NCBI GenBank assembly: GCA_002773975.1
Contig: PEZR01000110.1
Location: 19,467 to 28,625 of the forward strand
DNA length: 9,159 nucleotides
Direction: 5' to 3'
DNA from: Bdellovibrio sp. CG10_big_fil_rev_8_21_14_0_10_47_8
GTDB lineage: Bacteria; Bdellovibrionota; Bdellovibrionia; Bdellovibrionales; Bdellovibrionaceae
Shown here piece by piece: positions 1 through 6,472 of this stretch (within the stretch, counting starts at the first letter, position 1; every line of letters starts with the position of its first letter). The translations under genes were made by a program, and so were the position numbers. The notes beneath the pieces were generated by a model. The model searched no databases. It was not told where the DNA came from and worked only from the letters and a program-made list of their open reading frames with translations.

Positions 1-908
1 ATTTTTTCGTTCGGCACGGCGCCGGAGTAGGAACCAAAAGAAGTTGTAGAGTCAGAGATTTGGCAGAAATACTTCCAGCACTTGACATCGGTGTAGCCCA
101 GATCTTGATGAAGCATGGGCACCACACAGATTGGGAAATCCCCTGCGATGCCACCACCAATTTGGAAAAATCCGATATCTGCTTTTTTTGAGGCTGACAT
201 GTACCACTCAGCAAAAGAAGTCATGTACTGAATTCCAGACTTCATCGTTGTGGCCTTTTTAATATCGCCCTTAATCAAGTGACTGGCAAAAATATTTCCA
301 GTGGTTGAATCTTCCCAACCAGGGACCACCATCGGCAGATTTTTTTCAGCGGCCGCCAACAACCAAGAGTTTTTGGGATCAATCTCGTAATGTTTTTTTA
401 ATTTTCCACCGAGCAAAATTTTGTAAAAATACTCGTGGGGCAAATAAGACTCGCCCGCGGCTTCGGCCTTTTGCCATTCTTCTAAAATCACGTCTTCGAT
501 TCGGCGAATTGCTTCTTCTTCGGGGATACAGGTGTCGGTGACTCGGTTTAGATGTCGATCCAAAAGTTTTTGTTCGTCTTCCGGAGTGAGATCTCGGTAA
601 TTAGGAATGCGCACGTAATGGCTGTGAGCCACGAGATTGTAAACGTCCTCTTCCAGGTTTGCACCCGTGCAAGAAATCGCGTGGACCTTATCTTGGCGAA
701 TCATTTCAGCCAAAGACAAACCCAGCTCTCCAGAACTCATGGCGCCAGCCAGACTCACCAACATTTTTCCACCCTGATCCAAATGTTTGCGATAGCCCTG
801 AGCAGCGTCTTTCATCGCGGCCGCATTGAAGTGCCGATAATGATGATTCATGAATTCACTGATCGGGCCCATTTTTCCAGTGGCTGTCGCGTTGGCTGTG
901 GTGTTCAT
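1..908 (-). CDS. Deoxyhypusine synthase-like protein (C-terminus cut by window edge)
   Basis: The reading frame stays open from an ATG at 908 to the left edge, giving 302 codons without a stop. The protein shows the deoxyhypusine synthase fold markers of the bacterial clade: LAGAMSSGELG near residue 57, SCTGANLEED in the NAD-binding region, VPGWEDSTTGN in the middle, GGGIAGDFPICVVPML near 250, and GSYSGAVPNEK at 292-302. The family transfers the aminobutyl group of spermidine using NAD, either to a lysine of eIF5A (eukaryotes, archaea) or to a diamine, giving homospermidine (some bacteria). The catalytic lysine, in a WGK motif, should lie a few residues beyond the edge. Bacteria lack eIF5A, so the role here is probably polyamine-related, but the substrate is not shown. 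The start is supported by GAGGGAG just upstream (913-919). It is last in a minus-strand run, 51 nt after a small membrane-protein gene, with no terminator between. Confidence 0.9.
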   Translation of the reverse strand, partial: MNTTANATATGKMGPISEFMNHHYRHFNAAAMKDAAQGYRKHLDQGGKMLVSLAGAMSSGELGLSLAEMIRQDKVHAISCTGANLEEDVYNLVAHSHYVRIPNYRDLTPEDEQKLLDRHLNRVTDTCIPEEEAIRRIEDVILEEWQKAEAAGESYLPHEYFYKILLGGKLKKHYEIDPKNSWLLAAAEKNLPMVVPGWEDSTTGNIFASHLIKGDIKKATTMKSGIQYMTSFAEWYMSASKKADIGFFQIGGGIAGDFPICVVPMLHQDLGYTDVKCWKYFCQISDSTTSFGSYSGAVPNEK

Positions 909-959
909 AGCACTCCCTCGTTTTTGACTTCTTCTTTAGCTTTTGGGGGTCGAATGTAT

Positions 960-1094
960 CTATGAATTCTCGCTGGGAGCAAGTCTTTTCAAGGCCTGTC
1001 TTTGACGCCAGTGGTGGCGGATCACGAAAAAAACATAGACGGAGCTAGCGATCGTGAAAATCAGGGAAAAACCGAAGAAAATAATCAGACTCAT
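960..1094 (-). CDS. 44-residue single-pass membrane protein, coupled to tcdA
   Basis: This short gene encodes 44 residues. An almost uninterrupted hydrophobic segment (about residues 2-25, beginning MSLIIFFGFSLIFTIASSVY) is followed by a strongly basic stretch (RHHWRQRQALKR, about 26-37) and a short polar tail. By the positive-inside rule this predicts one membrane helix with the N-terminus outside and the C-terminus in the cytoplasm. The ATG lies 3 nt after the tcdA stop. A GGAG motif inside the end of tcdA (1101-1104) is 6 nt before the ATG, a good ribosome binding site and an arrangement typical of translational coupling. I recognise no family. Function is unknown, and nothing beyond co-location links it to tRNA modification or to the downstream deoxyhypusine-synthase-like enzyme. 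The tight fit, good ribosome site and clean hydrophobic-plus-basic design argue for a real gene rather than a chance frame. Confidence 0.72.
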   Translation of the reverse strand: MSLIIFFGFSLIFTIASSVYVFFVIRHHWRQRQALKRLAPSENS

Positions 1095-1097
1095 TCT

Positions 1098-1973
1098 TTA
1101 CTCCGTCTCTGCCGCAGGCAGATTTTTTTGCTTCAAAACAGGGGCGACGATTTGCCGAACAACCCATGAAGCCATGACCAAACCAAAGTTTCCGGTCATA
1201 AAGCTAGCGGTGCCATAGATGACACTGCGGCGGTCACAAGAATGCAAGTTATTTTGCCCCTGGGGACAGACGCATTTGAAGCCCTCACCCTGATCGTAAT
1301 GAAGCTCTTCAGGCATCATTGGCGTTTCATCTGAAAAGACACAGGAAATCCCAAAAGGCCCCTGTCTGGGAAATTGATGCTTTGTGCGAAGAATTTTACG
1401 CAATTGATGCGCCAAGGGATCGCTGTGTGTGTCTGCCAAATCTGCCATCTTCACCGACAATGGGTCTAAACGCGCAGCTGCCCCCGCGGAGGTAATCACG
1501 GGAATACCGAGCTCTCGGCAAGTTGCTAAGAGGTGGGCTTTGGCGGTTAAATTATCGATGGCATCGACAATATAATCTGGTTTTTCAGCCAAAATCTGAG
1601 CGGCATTTTCTTGGTTGTAGAATAAAATCAGTTCTTTGACCTGCGCTTGAGGATTGATCTTTCGGAGTCGCTCCGCCATGACCTGCGCTTTTTTTCTTCC
1701 CACCAAACCTTGCAGAGCATGCAGTTGTCGATTGGCGTTGGTGATGCAAATCTCATCAAAATCCACGACAGTGATCCGCCCCACTCCGCTGCGAGCCAGA
1801 CTTTCCGCCGCCCAAGAGCCGACGCCGCCCATGCCGATGACCATGACGTGACTGCGAAAAAGTTTTTCCATCGCAGAGTCTCCAACCAAACGGCCCATGC
1901 GATCAAAACGTCGATGCATGACATAACGAGTTTCCGGAGGCTGTTCGAATTGGGGCTCACTGACTGATTCCAT
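1098..1973 (-). CDS. tcdA: tRNA threonylcarbamoyladenosine dehydratase (TcdA/CsdL)
   Basis: This cytoplasmic E1-like enzyme uses ATP to cyclise t6A at position 37 of ANN-decoding tRNAs into ct6A. The 291-residue protein has the ThiF/MoeB/HesA adenylation core: nucleotide-binding GMGGVGS at 47-53, acidic DFDE at 71-74, NRQLHAL at 81-87 and the DAIDN loop at 137-141. The opening HRRFDRMGRLVG (20-31) is typical of TcdA and separates it from ThiF and MoeB. The C-terminal part carries three cysteines in CVCPQGQNNLHSCD (234-247) and ends in a hydrophobic helix (about 255-278), which in E. coli TcdA is associated with membrane attachment. Cognate sulfur-transfer partners (CsdA/CsdE) are not in the window. 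The start is supported by AAGGA 9 nt upstream. It follows the tatD-like gene by 16 nt and leads directly into the 44-residue membrane protein, so the three are probably co-transcribed. Confidence 0.93.
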   Translation of the reverse strand: MESVSEPQFEQPPETRYVMHRRFDRMGRLVGDSAMEKLFRSHVMVIGMGGVGSWAAESLARSGVGRITVVDFDEICITNANRQLHALQGLVGRKKAQVMAERLRKINPQAQVKELILFYNQENAAQILAEKPDYIVDAIDNLTAKAHLLATCRELGIPVITSAGAAARLDPLSVKMADLADTHSDPLAHQLRKILRTKHQFPRQGPFGISCVFSDETPMMPEELHYDQGEGFKCVCPQGQNNLHSCDRRSVIYGTASFMTGNFGLVMASWVVRQIVAPVLKQKNLPAAETE

Positions 1974-1989
1974 TTTTACAAATCCTTAC

Positions 1990-2790
1990 TCAACTGAGAG
2001 ATAGCATTTGTCTTAGATTTCGGCTCGTGATGTCAAGAACTTCGTGGGTGCTGGAGCCCTTCAACTGCGCGATCGTTTCCGCCACCTCCAGCAGCGTCTG
2101 AGGCTCATTGAGACCTCCTTGACGGGACGGTGGCGGCTGATCGGGACTGTCGGTTTCCAGCATAAGAGAAGACCACGGAATGAGCTTCACAGCTTCATGC
2201 AATTTTTTGTTCTCAGGCCTGACCACCGGGCCGCCAATGGACAGATGCAAGTTCAGCTTCAGATAGGCCTCGGCCTCTCTGATATTGCCATTGAAGGAAT
2301 GGACCATTCCTCCAGCCCGCGGAACACCCCTTGTTTCAAAAATTTGCAGAGCCTCTGGAAACGCTCTGACAAGATGAAGAACTATCGGCTTCGCTGCGAT
2401 CTCTGCAAGCTCGAGCTGAGCTTCAAAAACTTCGAGCTGCCTTTCTCGAGAGTCCTTCACCAAGTGAGGCCTGAAATCCAAGCCTAGTTCTCCAAGGGCC
2501 GAAGCCTGAGCAATTTGCCTCGCTAAAAGATCCAGCCCTTCTTCACATTGCTCCATGCTGTGATCGATCACCCAATAGGGATGAAGGCCAAAACACAAAA
2601 GAATCTCAGGGTGCCTGAGGCTCAGGGCCCTTTGTCGCTCCCAGTCCTCCGGGCCGACCCCACCTTGCAAGAACATTTCGATTCCAACGAGTTTTGCACT
2701 TTGGATCATGGCCTCGACCTCGCTCTCTAGACGCAGGTCCGAAAGGTGACTGTGAGAATCGACGTATCCGAGAGAAGGAGGACCTTTCAT
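1990..2790 (-). CDS. TatD-family metal-dependent hydrolase (YjjV-like)
   Basis: This is a TIM-barrel metallohydrolase of the TatD family, whose characterised members are DNases, often 3'-5' exonucleases acting in the cytoplasm. Counting from the chosen start (266 residues, normal family length), the metal ligands are visible: HSH at 13-15, Glu101 in GELGLDF, His139 in VLHL, His164 in VHSFNG and Asp214 in LETDSPD. The LETDSPDQ... QGG.N.P ending and the HLVRA motif resemble E. coli YjjV more than TatD itself. The frame remains open to an ATG at 2892, which would add 34 residues (GHFAGRKSRDLHSF-type sequence) unlike any TatD N-terminus and would overlap the start of the divergent gene. I therefore chose the ATG at 2790, 9 codons before the first conserved residue, although its ribosome site is weak. 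It is the first gene of the minus-strand run through tcdA. Confidence 0.9.
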   Translation of the reverse strand: MKGPPSLGYVDSHSHLSDLRLESEVEAMIQSAKLVGIEMFLQGGVGPEDWERQRALSLRHPEILLCFGLHPYWVIDHSMEQCEEGLDLLARQIAQASALGELGLDFRPHLVKDSRERQLEVFEAQLELAEIAAKPIVLHLVRAFPEALQIFETRGVPRAGGMVHSFNGNIREAEAYLKLNLHLSIGGPVVRPENKKLHEAVKLIPWSSLMLETDSPDQPPPSRQGGLNEPQTLLEVAETIAQLKGSSTHEVLDITSRNLRQMLSLS

Positions 2791-2894
2791 GGACCCAAGT
2801 CTGGCGGAAATCTCAAAAGAATGCAAATCTCGACTCTTCCTTCCCGCGAAGTGTCCGAAAAAGAAACACAGGATTTTTACTGCAGGAGTCATGG

Positions 2895-3935
2895 ATGAAA
2901 AAGCAGGTATCTCAGGATCGTGTTTGGTTGGGTTTTGACATTAAAACTGTTCCAGGTCCTATTTTAAGACCAACCCAAATCCACTTCTGGAACGGGGATG
3001 ACTTCAAAAAAGCTCAACCCGAAGCTCCCTTTCACTATTTTGCCGACGCTCTGACTGGGCTTGCCTTGGTTCATCTCAACCCTCATCTGAAAAATCCTTT
3101 CTCGGCACCGCAAATGAGCTTTCCATTCTGCCACGAAGCATGGCTTGCGCTGGAACCCCATCGAGAGCTTTTTGATCGCTCCCAAATTCGAGTTCAGTCT
3201 TTGCGAGAACACATGAAGGAAATCCCCGCCCCTTTGACCGAGTATTTCGAACGCAACATCACCGACGTTCTGGAGAGCTCCCTGCATCCGTGGGGCATCG
3301 ACCTTGAACATCTGGGTCATGTCGTTGAAGCCATTGATTACCTCGAGTCAAAAATGGGGACTCCTTTGCTTTACAATTTCAATCTCAAGTTTTCTAAATC
3401 CCTGGTCGAAAAATTACACTACCTTCATTCGATGCTATTCAACCTGCGTTCGATGATCGCTTTGGATTACAATGCCCATATTCAGGATCCAACCCATGAG
3501 GCCTGCAAAGTTGATTCAATCACGGACTACCTGAGCAAAGCCGAATACGTCGCCAATGATGCTTTGTTGTTCCATCATTTTCGAAAACAAAAAGACCATA
3601 TGAAAGCAGACGCCTATCAAAGCTTGGAAAAATCATTCCGAACCTTGTCCCACAATGGATATTGTTTGATTGAGGCAATGCCAAAGAGCTTTTTGAACTC
3701 CCTGACGACTCATGAGCTCGAAGAGACTCTGTACATCGTGCAAATGGATTGGCTGCTGGGAACGGATTCTGGTCTTCTTTTCAGAATTCGAGAAGAGCTC
3801 TATGGCCTGGTGGAAGGCTATGAAAAAGTTTTTTGGTCCGAAGCCGATGGCCGGGCTGACCAAACACAGACCTGCCTGAGCGTCAGCTGCGAACTCACCG
3901 CTGACCAACTCTACCCCACCACAAAAGCGGCCTAG
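2895..3935 (+). CDS. Hypothetical protein, 346 residues, no recognised family
   Basis: I do not recognise this protein. The chosen ATG at 2895 is preceded by AGGAG (2883-2887, 7 nt spacing). The open frame runs back to 2694, but that extension lies opposite tatD coding sequence and is not believable. The product has no signal peptide and no membrane helix, so it is probably cytoplasmic. It starts with a beta-like segment (RVWLGFDIKTVPGP, 9-22), contains aromatic/His-rich patches (FHYFADAL 46-53, LLFHHFRKQKDHMK 224-237), and is predicted mostly helical from about 100 onward (for example TEYFERNITDVLESSL and LVEKLHYLHSMLFNLRSM). Its tail is low-complexity, ending TTKAA. It is transcribed divergently from tatD and ends 7 nt before the dedA stop on the other strand, so it is probably monocistronic. 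The length, clean ribosome site and balanced composition support a genuine, lineage-restricted gene. Confidence 0.8.
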   Translation: MKKQVSQDRVWLGFDIKTVPGPILRPTQIHFWNGDDFKKAQPEAPFHYFADALTGLALVHLNPHLKNPFSAPQMSFPFCHEAWLALEPHRELFDRSQIRVQSLREHMKEIPAPLTEYFERNITDVLESSLHPWGIDLEHLGHVVEAIDYLESKMGTPLLYNFNLKFSKSLVEKLHYLHSMLFNLRSMIALDYNAHIQDPTHEACKVDSITDYLSKAEYVANDALLFHHFRKQKDHMKADAYQSLEKSFRTLSHNGYCLIEAMPKSFLNSLTTHELEETLYIVQMDWLLGTDSGLLFRIREELYGLVEGYEKVFWSEADGRADQTQTCLSVSCELTADQLYPTTKAA

Positions 3936-3942
3936 GTTGCTG

Positions 3943-4611
3943 CTACCTGGAAAAACGAAGGCGCATGCGTTGCCAGAGTTTTTTAGAGATCATGTAGGCA
4001 ATGATGATGGCGAGAGTAATTCCGACGTAAACCTTGAATTTATAGAGGGTGGCCAAGATGGGGTCACCGAAATGGTACACCAGCAAAATTTGAGTCGGAA
4101 CACTGATCAAGACTGCGATTCCATCCACCAGCGCAAAAGCTGGATATGAAAACTTACTCATTCCCAGAAAAATGTGTGCTGGAAACCGGATCCCTGGTGT
4201 GAACCGAAAAACAAAAGCCGCGTAGACTCCGTACTTTTCGATGAACCGATTAATTTTTTCATTGATGGGGCCTGCAAAAAATCCCTCAAAGCGTGGCATC
4301 TTTCGAATCTTTCGACCGAACTCTCGCCCTAACCAGTACACCAGGTTGTCGGAAAAAAACACCGCCAGAGAAACCAAAATAGCAGCTTCGTAACCATTGA
4401 TCACTGGAGCGCCCACTGTCGGCGGAGGGAACAGAGCAGGATTGGCGCCCATATATGCCAAAACCCCCACTGAAACTATGGTCACTTCTTCGGGCAACGG
4501 AAATCCAAAACCACTGGCAATCATCAACACGAAAACACCAATGTAAACCATCGACGGTTCATAGGCGTATTGAGCAAGCCACTGGAAGATGGGTTCGTGT
4601 CCGAAATGCAT
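3943..4611 (-). CDS. DedA-family inner membrane protein (VTT domain)
   Basis: DedA (VTT/SNARE-associated) proteins are polytopic inner-membrane proteins. Bacterial members are linked to undecaprenyl-phosphate or phospholipid translocation, membrane potential and envelope integrity. The 222-residue product shows the family signature: GFPLPEE at 36-42 in the first re-entrant region, Asp88 in FSDN, YWLGREFGR at 92-100, and FRFTPGIR at 135-142 carrying the essential arginines. Hydrophobic helices lie at about 20-36, 42-58, 75-95, 128-150, 160-182 and 193-210, with a basic C-terminal tail (KKLWQRMRLRFSR). The N-terminus is short, and the ATG has no convincing Shine-Dalgarno, only GAG 2 nt before it; see the promoter entries for a possible leaderless start. 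The gene is convergent with the 346-residue hypothetical gene (7 nt between stops) and divergent from the RluA-type gene. Substrate cannot be assigned from sequence. Confidence 0.92.
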   Translation of the reverse strand: MHFGHEPIFQWLAQYAYEPSMVYIGVFVLMIASGFGFPLPEEVTIVSVGVLAYMGANPALFPPPTVGAPVINGYEAAILVSLAVFFSDNLVYWLGREFGRKIRKMPRFEGFFAGPINEKINRFIEKYGVYAAFVFRFTPGIRFPAHIFLGMSKFSYPAFALVDGIAVLISVPTQILLVYHFGDPILATLYKFKVYVGITLAIIIAYMISKKLWQRMRLRFSR

Positions 4612-4619
4612 GTCTCAAA

Positions 4620-4628
4620 AAGATAGCA
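4620..4628 (-). promoter_or_regulatory. Candidate extended -10 element for dedA
   Basis: Read on the minus strand, the site is TGCTATCTT, matching the extended -10 form TGnTATNNT. Eight bases separate it from the dedA ATG, so transcription would start at or within a base or two of the start codon. The -35 region is poor, as expected if an extended -10 is used. The TGCTATC core mirrors the same heptamer on the plus strand at 4663-4669. This is motif matching by eye only. Confidence 0.3.
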
Positions 4629-4662
4629 GCTTTTTTTCGGGTTGCTGACCTTCATTGCTCCG

Positions 4663-4671
4663 TGCTATCGC
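4663..4671 (+). promoter_or_regulatory. Candidate extended -10 element for the RluA-type gene
   Basis: The sequence TGCTATCGC (TG at 4663-4664, hexamer TATCGC at 4666-4671) lies 8 bases before the ATG at 4680. A partial -35 match, TTGCTG (4642-4647), sits 18 bp upstream. The gene has no Shine-Dalgarno, so a leaderless or near-leaderless mRNA would fit. The hexamer itself matches the consensus in only half its positions, so the call is tentative. Confidence 0.25.
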
Positions 4672-4679
4672 CTTGTTTA

Positions 4680-5597
4680 ATGAATAATCAGGCAGAAGAC
4701 AGCTCTTTTCTTCAAAATCGTGGATTCCAATACGGGGTTCGACATTTACTGAGCCCCTTGAACGGGACTTTGGAGCAAGTTCTAGAGAAAAGTCTAGGTC
4801 TCACCTCGGATCAAACCCGGGCCCTTCTCCATCTTGGAGCCATTTATCTGCAAGGAAAACGACTGAACGAATCGGCTCAACAAACAGAGATCAAGGCACA
4901 AACCTATCTTCGTATCCATCAAACTCCTCGTCGTTTTCCCATTGAAAAGCTCAATCCCACACAGTGTTTGGTGTATGAAGATGATGGACTCTTCATTGTC
5001 AATAAACCAGCGGGACTTCCGGTTCACCCCAGTGTCGATAATATCCAAGAAAATGTTCTCACTCTGTTGAAACAGTTTTATCAACAGCCCTTGTTCATCA
5101 CTCATCGTCTCGATGTCGCCACCGAAGGTCTTTTGGTCTTTGCCAAAACCAAAGAACAACAAAGCAAAATCAATTCTGCTTTTGAATCAGGGCTGACAAA
5201 AAAATTCTATCGAGCCCTAGTGCATGGCCAGGAGCTACCAACTGGTCGATGGCTTCATTATATGCAACCAAGTCCCCGCGCACCCAAAACAGTTTCTAAA
5301 ACCGAACAAGCCCAATGGAAAACCTGTCAGCTAGATCTATTCGAGCAAAAAAAATTGGGAGAGAATCAGAGTGAAGTGCAAATTCAGTTGTTAACAGGTC
5401 GGACTCACCAAATTCGAGCTCAACTGTCGTGCGAAGGTTTTCCCGTGATCGGCGACAAGGCCTATGGGTCGAACATGCAAATTTCTGAAAACGAAGAGAT
5501 TTGCCTGCAGGCTTATGAACTCCATTTGCCCACCTCACCGCTCGAGGGGGCGATGCTGGAGTTTCACTTGCCTCGCCCACCTTGGCCGACGAACTGA
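4680..5597 (+). CDS. RluA-family 23S rRNA/tRNA pseudouridine synthase
   Basis: This enzyme isomerises specific uridines in RNA to pseudouridine. In the 305-residue product, residues 28-65 form an S4-like RNA-binding region (TLEQVLEKSLGLTSDQTRALLHLG... YLQGKRL). The catalytic domain follows: VYEDDGLFIVNKPAGLPVHP (98-117), HRLDVATEG at 142-150 with catalytic Asp145, KKFYRALVHG (174-183), LLTGRTHQIRAQL (237-249) and GDKAYG (258-263). The usual HRLDRxTSG is changed to HRLDVATEG, so the second arginine is absent and the target site cannot be inferred (RluA, RluC, RluD and TruC are all possible relatives). The frame is open back to 4455, but that extension lies opposite dedA. The ATG at 4680 is the first methionine outside it and gives a normal length. 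No Shine-Dalgarno precedes it. The 3' end overlaps the LysR-type gene on the other strand by 34 bp. Confidence 0.9.
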   Translation: MNNQAEDSSFLQNRGFQYGVRHLLSPLNGTLEQVLEKSLGLTSDQTRALLHLGAIYLQGKRLNESAQQTEIKAQTYLRIHQTPRRFPIEKLNPTQCLVYEDDGLFIVNKPAGLPVHPSVDNIQENVLTLLKQFYQQPLFITHRLDVATEGLLVFAKTKEQQSKINSAFESGLTKKFYRALVHGQELPTGRWLHYMQPSPRAPKTVSKTEQAQWKTCQLDLFEQKKLGENQSEVQIQLLTGRTHQIRAQLSCEGFPVIGDKAYGSNMQISENEEICLQAYELHLPTSPLEGAMLEFHLPRPPWPTN

Positions 5598-6472
5598 AAC
5601 TCTTTCATTAGCTTCTGAGCCACTGGATTCTGAATTTTTCGGTGAGCAGAAATCAACCAAAGCTCTTCATATTTTTTTCCCACGGCACCAATTTTAATCA
5701 GGCTGCCGTCCTTTAGATTCCCATGAACTGCGCTTTCCGCAACGACAATCAGGCCTTTACCCTCCATCGCTAACATTTTTAGCAAACTGGTGTCCTGCGT
5801 TTCAGCAATCATATCAACCTGAATACGCTCGGTCTCAAAAAAATGTTCGACTTCATTACGAACTCGACTGTGAATGGTTGGAAAAATAAAAGGTTGATCC
5901 TGAAGACTGCGCGGAAAATTATCGATCAAATTCTTGTACTGAGCCGAAGCCGCCACGATCAGCGGCAGCTGGGCCAATGAACGAGCATAAAGCTTTTCCG
6001 TTGTCGATAGAGTAGGTGGAGCTGCATTCGAGATCACCAGATCCAATCGATGATTGATTAAATCGTCCATCAACTCGGGGCCTTCCCCCTCCATCACCGC
6101 AATCTGGCAGTTTTCATATTCAAAGGCTTTGTCCATCACCGCTTTGATCAGATTTTTTGGGACACTGTCGAGAGCACCGACCTGAAGGCGAATTTTTTTC
6201 GATTTGGGTCGATCATTGATGGCATCCACCATCTCGTCGCCCATACGAAAAATCTCGTTGGCGTAACTTAAAACCAACTGGCCCATTTCAGTCAGAACCA
6301 GACGGCGATTTTTTCGATCAAAAAGATTGTGCCCGAGGTATTCTTCAAACTGTTTCAACTGCATACTCAGGGTCGGTTGCCCCAAAAGCAGCTTTTGCGC
6401 CGCTTTTGAAATACTTCCCTCTGTGGCGATCACTTTGAAGTAATAAAGGTGGTGATAATTCAGTTGGTTCAC
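5564..6472 (-). CDS. LysR-family transcriptional regulator, NhaR-like
   Basis: This is a 302-residue LysR-type DNA-binding regulator. The N-terminal winged helix-turn-helix (about 4-62) opens with LNYHHLYYFKVIATEGSISK, followed by LLLGQPTLSMQLKQFEEYLG and LFDRKNRRLVLTEMG. The NYxHLYYF opening and the whole layout are very close to E. coli NhaR, the Na+/H+-responsive activator of nhaA. The C-terminal effector domain begins near residue 95 (IRLQVGALDSVPKNLI) and includes HRLDLVISNAAP and EGKGLIVVAESAV. No antiporter gene lies in the window, so a sodium role is only a family analogy. The start codon is GTG at 6472. It overlaps the stop of the upstream lipoprotein gene as GTGA, implying translational coupling. 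The NhaR-like subfamily assignment is firm, the target genes unknown. The 3' end overlaps the convergent pseudouridine synthase gene. Confidence 0.92.
   Translation of the reverse strand: MNQLNYHHLYYFKVIATEGSISKAAQKLLLGQPTLSMQLKQFEEYLGHNLFDRKNRRLVLTEMGQLVLSYANEIFRMGDEMVDAINDRPKSKKIRLQVGALDSVPKNLIKAVMDKAFEYENCQIAVMEGEGPELMDDLINHRLDLVISNAAPPTLSTTEKLYARSLAQLPLIVAASAQYKNLIDNFPRSLQDQPFIFPTIHSRVRNEVEHFFETERIQVDMIAETQDTSLLKMLAMEGKGLIVVAESAVHGNLKDGSLIKIGAVGKKYEELWLISAHRKIQNPVAQKLMKEFQFVGQGGRGK

Noticed and set aside
305..965. Two plus-strand open frames of 78 and 137 codons
   Set aside because: They lie opposite the deoxyhypusine-synthase-like gene, have no recognisable protein features, and the strong family match on the other strand explains the region.
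2964..3320. 118-codon minus-strand frame inside the 346-residue hypothetical gene
   Set aside because: No ribosome site or conserved feature; the plus-strand frame is longer, has AGGAG at proper spacing and fits the neighbouring gene boundaries.
3931..3950. Hairpin CTAGGT / ACCTGG between the converging hypothetical gene and dedA, as a bidirectional terminator
   Set aside because: The stem is only 6 bp with one wobble pair and a 7-nt loop. There is no T-run on the plus strand and only TTTT five bases beyond the stem on the minus strand, so it is too weak to call.
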